Part shown: piece by piece, positions 1 to 8,553 of the stretch | Numbering within the stretch: the stretch's first letter is position 1 | Layout: the number at the start of each line of letters is the position of its first letter | From: Barthelona sp. PAP020 | Lineage: Eukaryota; Metamonada: BaSk clade | Assembly (NCBI GenBank): GCA_040182905.1 | Contig: JARQWU010000049.1 | Location: 1 to 47,964, forward strand | DNA length: 47,964 nucleotides | Direction: 5' to 3' | Position numbers and translations under genes: made by a program | Notes under the pieces: model-generated | Databases searched by the model: none | The model's input: the letters and a program-made list of their open reading frames with translations, nothing else | What the model was told of the DNA's origin: nothing

Positions 1-195
1 ACGACCAACAGCAACGGCAGCTGTTTGTTGAATTGTTGCAACAGGATCTTGTAAAAATGGTTTCACTATATTCATCACATCAGCCTCGATAAGAGGTTCA
101 ACATTTTGAGGTCTTGAAGCTAACTCAGCAACAGTCTGAATAAACGTATTTCTAGCGTTTTGATAAGTTGTGAACGGTTTTAAAATGTTACTCAT
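1..195 (-). CDS. SPAG6: SPAG6/PF16 axonemal central-pair protein, N-terminal 65 residues (partial)
   Basis: The frame opens at an ATG on the minus strand (complement of 193-195) and runs off the left edge without a stop. The 65 residues contain TFIQTVAELASRPQNVE and TIQQTAAVAVGR, which match the start of SPAG6/PF16 (a Q-A-R-x-x-F-x-Q-x-V-A-E-L-A-x-R-P-Q-N pattern, then TIQQTAA). SPAG6 is an armadillo-repeat protein of the C1 central-pair microtubule of motile cilia, needed for central-pair stability and beating. Only the first armadillo helices are visible. The gene is divergent from the coiled-coil gene at 299, with 103 bp between the start codons, so the two may share a promoter. Identification is strong despite the short length, because conservation here is high across flagellated eukaryotes. 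Confidence 0.88.
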   Translation of the reverse strand, partial: MSNILKPFTTYQNARNTFIQTVAELASRPQNVEPLIEADVMNIVKPFLQDPVATIQQTAAVAVGR

Positions 196-298
196 GTTGT
201 CAAAAGAAAAAAAATTTGAATTCTTCCAATCTATAAAATGATCATACCCCTTTTTTCAATTGATTTTGAAAATGTTTTGAGGTTGAAATATTTATTTT

Positions 299-1444
299 AT
301 GAATCATCAAGAGGAATTAAAAGGTATTGTTAAGGATTTAACAGCTTTTTCTCCTTCAATTAGTTTCCAAAATGAAACATCTCAATTAAACAGACATTCT
401 GAATATAATATATCTAAATATGATTATTTTAGAGATGTTTCAAAGAATTCTCGTTTTGAAAAATATATTTTTCATCGTGAAGAGTTGTTGGAATTGTTGT
501 CAGAATTAAAATCTGAAAAACAGAATGTTGATATTTTATTGAAGGAAATTGAAGAAAAAGCTCCTTTGGTTAAGAAAGTCTCCAAATTAGTTGAAAAATA
601 TTCAAGAGGTCAAAGAATACCCAACAAAGGATTTCATTCTCATCTTCTTCAAAGAAAAGTTTCAAGTGTGCGTAATAGAAGTGTTAAACCTTTGACTAAG
701 CATGATAATGTCATCAAAGAAAAGAAAAAGGAATCTAATTCCATCTGGAAAAAGACTGAACAATATTGGTCTCCTTTCAATGTTCAAAATACCTTTCTTG
801 AAACAACTAATAATATAAAAGAATTAAATGGTGTACCAACCATTTGGCCTGAATACAGGAAAGATTTATTGAAAGAATTATCTAAATTTGAAAAACAATT
901 GAATCAAATGAGAGTCCAGCTTTCTAAAGAGATTTCTGATGGTATTCAATTTGAAGAAGAATTGAATGATCAACTTAACAATCAAATTTCTTACCTCTCA
1001 GAATATAAAAAGTCAAAAAAAGATGTAGAATTGTTGTATTTGGAACATTTGGAAAACAAAAAGAAAATGGAAGAGAAAAAAAAAAATAAAAACAAAGATT
1101 TACATTTAGAGAAAGCTCCTGCATATATTAGGTCTTTTTATGAACACAGAGATGAAATGATAGAAAAACATGGTTCATTGTATATGTATTTTCCTTGGTT
1201 TGAGATACCATCTGAATTCATTGAGGCACAAAAAAACAACAAAAATTTGAAAAAAGCTCCAAAATTGAAAGACTTGGAGGATGATTTAAAATTTGAAGAA
1301 CCAATCAAACAAACCAAATCTTTCAGAAATGCAAAACACGCTGGAAAAAATAGAATTGGAAAAACTAAACTCTCAAAATCAGTTAAATATAAAAAATCAA
1401 AATCAAATCAAAGAAGAACACTAAAAATTGAGGAAATTTCATAG
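299..1444 (+). CDS. Lysine-rich coiled-coil protein, unknown function
   Basis: This 381-residue, highly charged protein is rich in Lys and Glu. Heptad-like stretches lie at about residues 60-100 and 195-265, and a basic tail at about 340-381 is full of KKSKSN/KNRIGKTK-type runs. A more conserved-looking segment (AYIRSFYEHRDEMIEKHGSL, then WFEIPSEFIEA) lies around 275-315. I do not recognise the family. The gene is divergent from SPAG6, which makes a ciliary or basal-body role worth considering, but only by location. Its stop overlaps the stop of the minus-strand nicotinamide riboside kinase gene by 6 bp, so the two 3' UTRs must overlap. Confidence 0.75.
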   Translation: MNHQEELKGIVKDLTAFSPSISFQNETSQLNRHSEYNISKYDYFRDVSKNSRFEKYIFHREELLELLSELKSEKQNVDILLKEIEEKAPLVKKVSKLVEKYSRGQRIPNKGFHSHLLQRKVSSVRNRSVKPLTKHDNVIKEKKKESNSIWKKTEQYWSPFNVQNTFLETTNNIKELNGVPTIWPEYRKDLLKELSKFEKQLNQMRVQLSKEISDGIQFEEELNDQLNNQISYLSEYKKSKKDVELLYLEHLENKKKMEEKKKNKNKDLHLEKAPAYIRSFYEHRDEMIEKHGSLYMYFPWFEIPSEFIEAQKNNKNLKKAPKLKDLEDDLKFEEPIKQTKSFRNAKHAGKNRIGKTKLSKSVKYKKSKSNQRRTLKIEEIS

Positions 1445-1954
1445 ATTTGTTTTTGTCTCACTTGTAATTAGTAAATTGTATATGAATTTGAATGTTTTTT
1501 CATTTGTATCAGTAGATTGAAGAATAGTCATGTTAGAATGTCTGTTGCGATAACTATTAATTAATTCTTCATGAAAGGGCACAATATGGTTGTTAAAAAA
1601 ATCAGGAGGATCAACAAATCCATCATATGTTCTTTCCAATCTTCGTTTTTTTGCAATATTATAATCAATATCCAAATAGAAGAATAAGTCAAAACTAATG
1701 TCACAAGACATCAGTAAATGACCCTCAACAATGGTAATTCTATGGGTTTCCATCGAACATTTGATCTCTTTAATCAAAGAATTCCATTTTATACTTTCTG
1801 GTATGTCAAAATTGCCTACTTCTTTTGAAGATAAAAAATAATCATCCTGATGTATTATTTTATGGCAAATATGTCTCTCAGTTAACAATTGAGACAATCT
1901 CTTTGCAAAAAAAGTTTTTCCACAACATGAAATTCCCGTCACTCCAATTATCAT
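1439..1954 (-). CDS. NRK1: Nicotinamide riboside kinase (NRK-type P-loop kinase)
   Basis: The 171-residue protein has the layout of uridine kinase-like nicotinamide riboside kinases, which phosphorylate nicotinamide riboside to NMN for NAD salvage in the cytosol. It opens with a P-loop (GVTGISCCGKT, residues 4-14). The HQDDYF motif follows at about 35-40, where the Asp binds substrate or metal. FDIPESIKW gives the base-side segment, IVEGHLL a Walker-B-like strand, and the lid reads KKRRLERTYDGFVDPPDFF. The last matches the R-x-Y-x-x-P-D-x-x-x-Y/F-F signature of NRKs. Length is near NRK1 (about 200 residues). It converges on the coiled-coil gene with a 6-bp overlap of the coding ends. A generic uridine kinase is the alternative but is less likely. 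Confidence 0.85.
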   Translation of the reverse strand: MIIGVTGISCCGKTFFAKRLSQLLTERHICHKIIHQDDYFLSSKEVGNFDIPESIKWNSLIKEIKCSMETHRITIVEGHLLMSCDISFDLFFYLDIDYNIAKKRRLERTYDGFVDPPDFFNNHIVPFHEELINSYRNRHSNMTILQSTDTNEKTFKFIYNLLITSETKTNL

Positions 1955-2401
1955 GGCTCGAATTTAAATTTCCTTTAATTTAACAAAAATTTTAAAAAAA
2001 ACAAAAATCAATATAATAAAAAAAACTTCAACAAAGTGTGATACCTATGAGTAATCCATCAAATAACTTCCCAAAAATCTATTCATAAAGCGAATGAACC
2101 AAATATTTCCAAAATTGATGGAAAAATATTTGCAATGAAAAAGGAAAGGTGGAGGATTTTTTGGAATATTTTAAACCATTCCAAAAAAAACGATCAAACT
2201 CTTTTTATTTTTAAAAAATTACAATTGCATATTGTCAAAATAAATTTATAATTGATCCACATCTCAAAAAATTGATGAAAATAGGTTGGAATTGAATGGA
2301 AAAAAAAAGTTCAAGGGAGAATAGGAGATCATTAAAATTGCATGTGATTACAAATGAAATCGTTTTCAATCAAATTCTTAATATCATTTTTTTGTTAAAC
2401 A
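1955..2401. promoter_or_regulatory. Intergenic region between NRK and PFL start codons
   Basis: This 447-bp AT-rich spacer lies between two divergent start codons and must hold the promoters of both the kinase and the strongly codon-biased PFL gene. I see A/T homopolymer runs (for example around 1987-2000, 2023-2030 and 2300-2310) and no open frame of note. The PFL start is preceded by AAACA, giving an A-rich context at the ATG. I could not recognise a specific transcription factor site. Confidence 0.4.
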
Positions 2402-4597
2402 ATGGTTGAAATTAACGTACAAAAATTCATTCTTGACAATCGTATTCCCTACGAAGGTGATACCAATTTCCTTGCTGGACCTACTGAAGCCACAACTAAG
2501 CTTTGGGATCAAGCTCAAGCTTTGATGGTTGAAGAACTTAAAGCTGGTATCCTTGATTGTGATTGTGCTACTCCTTCTGGTGTTGATGCTTTCAAGCCCG
2601 GTTATTTAAACAAGGACCTTGAAACCATTGTTGGTTTCCAAGCTGATGCTCCTCTTAAGCGTACTATTAAGCTTAAAGGTGGTGTTCGTGTTACAAACGC
2701 TGCTCTTAATGCTTATGGTTATACTATGGATGAACAAATTCAGGATTTCTTCACTAAGTATGTCGATACCCATAATGATGGTGTTTTCGCTTGTTATACT
2801 CCTCTTATGCGTCAAATGCGTCGTACTGGTATTGTCACTGGTCTTCCCGATGGTTATGGACGTGGTCGTATCATTGGTGATTATCGTCGTGTTGCTTTAT
2901 ATGGTATTGATGCTCTTATTGAAGCTAAGAAACAAGACAAGCTTAACGTTACTGATTTTACTGTTGAATCTAACATTCGTCTTGTTGGTGAAATTACCAA
3001 GCAAATTCAAGCTTTGGGTGAAATGAAGCTTATGGGTGAAACTTATGGTTTAGATATGGGACGTCCCGCTCAAAATGCTCAAGAAGCTATTCAATACACA
3101 TATATGGGTTATCTCGCCGCCGTTAAGGATCAAGATGGTGCTGCCATGTCTTTCGGACGTGTTGATAACTTCTTTGATATTTATATTGAAAAGGATTTGA
3201 AGGAAGGAAAGATTACTGAAGAACAAGCTCAAGAATATCTTGATCACTTCGTTATGAAGCTTCGTATGATTCGTCATCTTCGTACTCCTGAATATAACGA
3301 TCTTTTCGCTGGAGATCCCACATGGGTCACTCTTGTTATTGGTGGTTCTGACTTGGAAGGAAAGCATATGGTTTGTAAGACTTCTTATCGTCTTCTTCAC
3401 ACTTTATACAATCTTGGACCTGCTCCTGAACCAAATATTACCATTCTTTGGGATGATGCTCTTCCTTTAGAATTCAGAAAGTTCTGTGCTCGTGTTTCTA
3501 TCCGCACTTCTTCTATTCAATATGAAAACGACAAGCTCATGAGACCCATTTATGGTTGCGATTATGGTATTGCTTGTTGTGTCTCTGCCATGCAACTTGG
3601 TAAGCAAATGCAATTCTTCGGTGCTCGTTGTAATCTTGCCAAGCTTCTCCTTTATGTTTGGAATCAAGGTCGCGATGAAGTCAAGGGATATCAAGTTGGT
3701 CCTGATTTTGGTCCTATTTCCAAGGGTGTTGCTGATTATCAAGAAGTTTGGGACAAGTACATGTTATATATGGAATGGTTAATGGAACAATACGTCAACA
3801 TTATGAACATTATTCACTTCTGTCATGATAGATATGCTTATGAAGCCATTCAAATGGCCATGCATGATTCTGACGTTCATCGTTTCATGGCTTTTGGTAT
3901 TGCTGGTCTTTCTGTTGTTGCTGATTCCTTCTCTGCCATTAAATACGCCAAGGTTACTCCTGTTTTCAATGAAGATGGTCTTACCACTGACTTCAAGATT
4001 GAAGGAGAATTCCCTATGTATGGTAATGATGATGATCGTGTTGATTCTATTGCCAAAGAACTTGTTCATCAAACCATCACCATGCTCCGTAAGCACAAGA
4101 CTTATCGCGACTCTGAACACACTCTTTCCATTCTTACCATCACATCTAACATTGTTTATGGTCGTAAGACTGGTTCTACTCCTGATGGACGTAAATTTGG
4201 AGAACCTTTCGCTCCTGGTGCTAACCCCATGCACGGTCGTGATCACTCTGGTGCCGTTGCATCTCTTAACTCTGTTGCCAAGATTTCTTATGATGATGCT
4301 CGTGATGGTGTTTCTAACACTTTCTCCATCACTCCTTCTGCCCTTGGTAAGGATGAAGAATCTCGTGTTGAAAACTTAGTCAGTTTAATTGACGGTTATT
4401 TCCTTGGTGGAGATCTTGCTTTCCATATCAACGTCAATGTTCTTCAAAGAGATATTCTTTTAGATTGTATGGAACATCCTGAAAAGTATCCCAACTTAAC
4501 TATTCGTGTTTCTGGTTATGCTGTCAAATTTAATCGTCTTACTCGTGCTCAACAAGAAGACGTTATTAACCGTACCATGCATGGTTACATTGCATAA
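2402..4597 (+). CDS. pflB: Pyruvate formate-lyase (formate C-acetyltransferase)
   Basis: PFL cleaves pyruvate with CoA to acetyl-CoA and formate using a glycyl radical, an anaerobic route that saves redox equivalents. The 731-residue frame is complete. The paired catalytic cysteines are C392-C393 (IACCVSAM, E. coli Cys418-Cys419). The glycyl-radical loop near the C-terminus is [12 protein letters not shown], with the radical Gly at 705. [24 protein letters not shown] is also typical. Compared with the bacterial enzyme it begins about 23 residues later (INVQKFI..PYEGD) and has no basic amphipathic leader, so a cytosolic location is inferred. Codons are strongly biased to CTT, CGT, GTT, AAG and GGT, unlike the TTA/TTG/AGA-rich neighbours. 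It ends in tandem stops (TAATAA), with AATAAA-like signals about 25 bp on. An activase is needed; see the radical SAM gene at 5871. Confidence 0.98.
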   Translation: MVEINVQKFILDNRIPYEGDTNFLAGPTEATTKLWDQAQALMVEELKAGILDCDCATPSGVDAFKPGYLNKDLETIVGFQADAPLKRTIKLKGGVRVTNAALNAYGYTMDEQIQDFFTKYVDTHNDGVFACYTPLMRQMRRTGIVTGLPDGYGRGRIIGDYRRVALYGIDALIEAKKQDKLNVTDFTVESNIRLVGEITKQIQALGEMKLMGETYGLDMGRPAQNAQEAIQYTYMGYLAAVKDQDGAAMSFGRVDNFFDIYIEKDLKEGKITEEQAQEYLDHFVMKLRMIRHLRTPEYNDLFAGDPTWVTLVIGGSDLEGKHMVCKTSYRLLHTLYNLGPAPEPNITILWDDALPLEFRKFCARVSIRTSSIQYENDKLMRPIYGCDYGIACCVSAMQLGKQMQFFGARCNLAKLLLYVWNQGRDEVKGYQVGPDFGPISKGVADYQEVWDKYMLYMEWLMEQYVNIMNIIHFCHDRYAYEAIQMAMHDSDVHRFMAFGIAGLSVVADSFSAIKYAKVTPVFNEDGLTTDFKIEGEFPMYGNDDDRVDSIAKELVHQTITMLRKHKTYRDSEHTLSILTITSNIVYGRKTGSTPDGRKFGEPFAPGANPMHGRDHSGAVASLNSVAKISYDDARDGVSNTFSITPSALGKDEESRVENLVSLIDGYFLGGDLAFHINVNVLQRDILLDCMEHPEKYPNLTIRVSGYAVKFNRLTRAQQEDVINRTMHGYIA

Positions 4598-4824
4598 TAA
4601 TGTTTTGTTTTCGTTTTTTTTTTAAATAAATATAAATGTTTATTCAACTGTTTATTTTTGTCTTCTTTCAAAGGCATTTAAAACTTTTAGTGTTTATTTA
4701 TCAACAAAACAAAAAAGAATATGATCAAAAGAGGAAGTTTCCTTGAAACATTTGGATAATTCTCTTCAAACATATTGAATTTGAAAAAAATAAAAAAAAA
4801 GGCAAAAAAAAACAATTTACAAAA

Positions 4825-5529
4825 CTAACAAACATGAGATGAATTCTGGAAATGAACAGAGTAAATAGGATTAAATTTTTTTTCAATTTGGTTTAATATT
4901 TCCGGCATCATATCAAAAATAGGATTAGAAGGTTTCAATAAAGCTTTAAATTGATAATTCATTATCGATTCTTTCATAAATATATAACTGACTAAGGAAC
5001 TAATGAAAGGAATAATTTGATACGAAATATTCAATCCTGTCAATAAAGACAACCTTAAAGCAAATACTAATTTGTTAAACAATGCAATATCAATGCTACT
5101 ATTTGCAAAGAATGAAACAAGGCAATCATAATGAGAAAAAATTCTTCTTCCCATTATAAAATCGTTTAATTGTTCAAAACATCCAACCATTTCTTCCTTT
5201 GTATATAAATTTTTGCAAAGTAAAACCAGATCATTGAAAGACAGATTCCAACACTTTTTCATTATACAAAGGCTTAAAAGTTGCCATTTGGGTGGAGAAA
5301 TATTATTTTCAGACAAAAATATATCAAAAATAGCATAAATACGATATAATAGTTCAATTGAAACATTGAAATGATCTGCACATTTTTCAATCCAAAGAAA
5401 TAATTTGGCTCTACGTTCTAAAGACTTAATAGTGTGAAAATTTTCAACCAATTGATCAGTATTTAAAGGAAATAATTCACAACATCTATAAACTTCATTA
5501 AAACAAATACTACTGGATAACATTTGCAT
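4825..5529 (-). CDS. Divergent cyclin-fold protein
   Basis: The 234-residue protein shows the cyclin-box pattern. At about residues 38-130 it reads RRAKLFLWIEKCADHFNVS, then LLYRIYAIFDIFLSENNISPP, then LQ-like LLSLCIMKKCWNL, then NLYTKEEMVGCFEQLNDFI. These parallel the R-x-x-L-x-x-W-I, D-x-F-L-S, L-L-x-x-x-x-K and Y-T-x-x-E-x-x-x-x-E positions of cyclins. The helical stretch at about 150-200 could be the second cyclin fold. Cyclins bind and activate CDKs, but the MRAIL-type helix is degenerate here and the canonical Lys/Glu CDK contacts are only partly visible, so the partner cannot be named. It is convergent with PFL (227 bp between stops) and divergent from the radical SAM gene. Confidence 0.6.
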   Translation of the reverse strand: MQMLSSSICFNEVYRCCELFPLNTDQLVENFHTIKSLERRAKLFLWIEKCADHFNVSIELLYRIYAIFDIFLSENNISPPKWQLLSLCIMKKCWNLSFNDLVLLCKNLYTKEEMVGCFEQLNDFIMGRRIFSHYDCLVSFFANSSIDIALFNKLVFALRLSLLTGLNISYQIIPFISSLVSYIFMKESIMNYQFKALLKPSNPIFDMMPEILNQIEKKFNPIYSVHFQNSSHVC

Positions 5530-5870
5530 TTTAAATTATTACTAAATAATAAAATATATTTAGAGGAATATAGAATTGAAAAAAATTTCTAAAAAACTGG
5601 ATTTGATGGATTGATTTGATAACGTTACGATTTTTTTTTTCAATTTGATTGAATCCAATTACTGACATAGCTTTATTTTTGATTAAATTTAACATGGATT
5701 TTTTGGTAAAAAGAAAAAAATATCAATTATTTCCAACAATTCAATCTCCTCAGATCATTTTTTGTTTTTTGTGTATTTATTTTATTTTACATAATGATTT
5801 CTTTCATTGTAAAAAAAAGAACTGAATCAAATATTGTCAAGTACTGTATATTTTCCTTTTTATCATAACT
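5530..5870. promoter_or_regulatory. Intergenic region between cyclin and AmrS start codons
   Basis: This 341-bp AT-rich divergent promoter region has several T and A homopolymer runs (around 5630-5640 and 5809-5819). No open frame, RNA gene or repeat is apparent. Confidence 0.35.
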
Positions 5871-6965
5871 ATGAATGAAAACATAGAATTATGTCATGAT
5901 CGAGTACCTGGAAAAGCGTGGATGTCACAACCACCAGATGAGCAAGGAACAGTTCAGTGTATGGCGTGTTCATTTTTTTGTAAAGTTCCCAAAGGAAGAT
6001 TAGGAAGATGTAATGTTCGTTTCAATAATGATGGTAATTTTGAATTATTAGTTTATTCAAAGATTGTTGCTGAGAATATTGACCCCATTGAAAAAAAGCC
6101 ATTGTATCATTTTTATCCGGGAAAAGGGATTTATTCTATTGGAACAATGGGATGTAATTTCAGATGTTCATTTTGTCAAAATTGGTCAATTGCACATGTA
6201 TTAAATGATGCCGATTTAAGACAAGAACAATTTAGAACAGCAAATATTGTTGATATTGAAGAATGTGATTTTGGGTCGCACAAATCCCCTGAAGAGGTTG
6301 TTAGACGAGCTTTAAGAACCGATTGCTCGATGGTAGCCACTACATATAACGAACCTACCATTTTTTTTGAATATATGTATGATATTTTCAGATTAGCAAA
6401 GGAAAGAGATTTGAAAACTGTCATGGTTACGAATGGTTTTATAAGTGAAATCGCTTTAAGGACTTTGAATCCTTATTTGGATGCAATGAATATTGATTTA
6501 AAAGCCTATACAGAAAGTTTTTACAGAAAAACTTGTGGAGCTCATTTGGAACCCGTAAAAGAGACAATACGCTTGGCTTATGAATTGGGTATTCATGTGG
6601 AAATTACAACTTTACTTATTGAAGGACAAAATTCAACTTCGGAAGAAATTGAAGAATTAGTCAAATTTTTGGCAGGCATTTCCCAAGAAATACCTTGGCA
6701 TATAAGTGCTGCACATCCTGACTATAAACAAAAAGATATGAAAAGCACTACAATGAATACTATTCAAAATGCATTTGCCATTGGACAGAAATATGGGCTA
6801 AAGTTTATTTATATTGGTAATATTTTGTCAGAAAATGGCACAGATACTTTCTGTCCAAATTGCGGCAAGAGAGTAATAAACAGAAATTGTTATCGTGTGT
6901 TGAAGCAATGTTTGAATGAAGATCATTGCCCGGATTGTGATTATAAGATTTATGGATGTTTTTAA
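5871..6965 (+). CDS. amrS: AmmeMemoRadiSam-type radical SAM enzyme (AmrS; PflA-related)
   Basis: The 364-residue protein has a radical SAM CX3CX2C motif at C95, C99 and C102 (GCNFRCSFCQNW). A cysteine-rich N-terminus precedes it (CMACSFFCKVPKGRLGRC, about 31-48), followed by DPIEKKPLYHFYPG. TTYNEPTIFFEY and AMNIDLKAYTE.FYRKTCG lie in the barrel, and a C-terminal zinc-ribbon-like CPNCGK..CPDCDYK closes it. This order is that of AmrS, the radical SAM partner of MEMO and AMMECR1 proteins. It is not the short bacterial PFL activase, which lacks the N-terminal knuckle and the C-terminal ribbon. AmrS and PflA are in the same superfamily (COG1180-like), so a role in activating the PFL encoded 1.3 kb upstream is possible but is inference. 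The start ATG is the first in frame, and the length fits the family. Confidence 0.85.
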   Translation: MNENIELCHDRVPGKAWMSQPPDEQGTVQCMACSFFCKVPKGRLGRCNVRFNNDGNFELLVYSKIVAENIDPIEKKPLYHFYPGKGIYSIGTMGCNFRCSFCQNWSIAHVLNDADLRQEQFRTANIVDIEECDFGSHKSPEEVVRRALRTDCSMVATTYNEPTIFFEYMYDIFRLAKERDLKTVMVTNGFISEIALRTLNPYLDAMNIDLKAYTESFYRKTCGAHLEPVKETIRLAYELGIHVEITTLLIEGQNSTSEEIEELVKFLAGISQEIPWHISAAHPDYKQKDMKSTTMNTIQNAFAIGQKYGLKFIYIGNILSENGTDTFCPNCGKRVINRNCYRVLKQCLNEDHCPDCDYKIYGCF

Positions 6966-7739
6966 ATGCAAATGTGTAAAATTGAAGTGTAAAGTTTTGT
7001 TGTTACTTTTATGACATGTCAACATCTAAAAGGAAATGAGTTTGATAATTATGATGGTTTAAAAGAAATTATAATATGTTAACAAAGTAAAAGGATAAAG
7101 AATATAGAAACGAATTACCCAATGAAGAAGAAAAGAATTTGCGAATTCAAGAATTAAAGAATTAAACGAGATAAAAGCGAAGTGTCTTGGGATGTTCATC
7201 CCCAAATCATAAAAATTTGCCTTATTTGCAAAACACCAACAATACAATTATATATTTGCCGAAATATGTTTGTTTTTGAGGTGAAATCACACAAATTAAT
7301 GCTTGGTTAAAGGATAAAAAGATAATTTGCTAAATGAAAAGACTTTTTAGATTTTATTGATTTTATGAAAGAATCAAACTATTGAAGTGAAACCATGCAA
7401 GAATAATTTTAAAAGTCTTTTAAAAAATTTTGCAAAAGGAAATTTTTGATGAAGCAGAACATAATTGTGTAAAATTGACATTCAAGTGTAATTTTGCATT
7501 GAATACTACAGAGGATTTGTTTATTAGTCATAATATTCCTCAAAAAAATGTTAGAATTTCAAAGAAATTTGAGGGTTCATTTTTTCATATTCTTCCTTCA
7601 AAAGTTTTCAATAATGAAGCTGTTTTTAATGATTTTATCAATAAACACTGCAAAAATTTTTGTGTGTCAAAGATTTATTAGCTTGGCGACCATTCAGATT
7701 AATTAATTAAAAAATATATATTTTTTTTATTGCTAATAT
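6966..7739. other. Gene-poor spacer with a possible remnant or unrecognised exon
   Basis: This 774-bp stretch separates AmrS from the E2 gene. Short plus-strand pieces look coding but are broken by stops and frame changes: 7098-7163 reads E/N/K-rich up to a stop, and 7162-7260 can be read in another frame. A frame at 7433-7681 gives about 82 residues ending in TAG but has no ATG. That could be the last exon of a small intron-bearing gene, a decayed gene, or chance. No branch-point or acceptor site convinced me. Confidence 0.25.
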
Positions 7740-8384
7740 CTATGACTTATATTTGCACAAGTATGCAAAAATTAAAATAAAAACCAAAAACAAGATTTTG
7801 TTTCTTTGGTTTTCATGCTGTTTATGTACATTTTTATTTTTTTCCTCTTTATTTTCTTCAATGGTGGATTCTGTTTCATCAGCTTCTACTTGATCAACAA
7901 TCAATTTTTCACCATAAAATAGTTCGTAATTTGTTTTTTCACAGATTGGACAACAAAATCTCAAAGATTCTTTAGCCAAATCTCTTCGTACTTCATCATT
8001 TGTATCAAGTCCACCATGAGAACCTTCCGCTTTTTGTACAAACATTGCTCTTACTGCTGATAACAATGTTCTGACATTCCAAGAAGGTTGCCAATTTTCA
8101 GTGTGGTATGAAGTAACACTTAAACAAATTTTAGTTTCAGTTTTAAATCTTCCTGAAGGAGTAAAGAAAAAAATGTCTGGTGGTTTCATAGGATACGTGG
8201 GCGGAAATGTAATTTTCCCATGGTATAATCCTTCATCGAAAGGTGAATCTGGTGATCCTTTTAGTGTAAAATGCCAATCAAAAATATTATCATTTTCCAC
8301 ATGAATCGTAAAATCTTCTGGTGGATCGTTTTTAAGATTTTTTAATTCATGTCGAAGACGTTTTAGGGTAAGAATATTTGTCAT
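7740..8384 (-). CDS. UBE2J2: Tail-anchored ubiquitin-conjugating enzyme, Ubc6/UBE2J2 type
   Basis: This is an ER-membrane E2 of the Ubc6/UBE2J class, which passes ubiquitin to ER-associated degradation ligases. I take the ATG at 8384 (214 residues, beginning MTNILTLKRLRHELKNL). The longer frame adds 19 residues before the first E2 helix that have no counterpart. The UBC fold follows: WHFTLKGSPDSPFDEGLYHG, FPPTYPMKPPDIFFFTPSGRF, then TKICLSVTSYHTENWQPSW. The active-site Cys sits in ICLSV, and the SYHTENW loop is typical of the class in place of HPN. The C-terminus has an acidic/basic linker and a hydrophobic anchor (ILFLVFILIFAYLC) followed by KYKS, as expected of a tail anchor. Confidence 0.92.
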   Translation of the reverse strand: MTNILTLKRLRHELKNLKNDPPEDFTIHVENDNIFDWHFTLKGSPDSPFDEGLYHGKITFPPTYPMKPPDIFFFTPSGRFKTETKICLSVTSYHTENWQPSWNVRTLLSAVRAMFVQKAEGSHGGLDTNDEVRRDLAKESLRFCCPICEKTNYELFYGEKLIVDQVEADETESTIEENKEEKNKNVHKQHENQRNKILFLVFILIFAYLCKYKS

Positions 8385-8553
8385 ATGAGAAAAAAAATGT
8401 GTTTCAGTGCTTGGAGAAATATAAGCAAAGCAAAATTTCATTTCATTGTCTTTTTTGTTTACATATTACAAATTCTTTTGAAAACATGTGTAAATTGATG
8501 AATATAAAAAATGAAAAAAAAAGAATGAAAACACAGTGATAAAATATACTTTA

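Noticed and set aside
2606-4379. Several long open frames inside PFL on both strands (up to 184 codons)
   Set aside because: They are by-products of the strong codon bias of PFL; none has a recognisable domain and PFL itself is unambiguous.
5871-6965. Calling the radical SAM gene a PFL-activating enzyme outright
   Set aside because: The N-terminal Cys knuckle, KPLYHFYPG block and C-terminal zinc ribbon fit AmrS better; the PFL link is kept only as a hypothesis.
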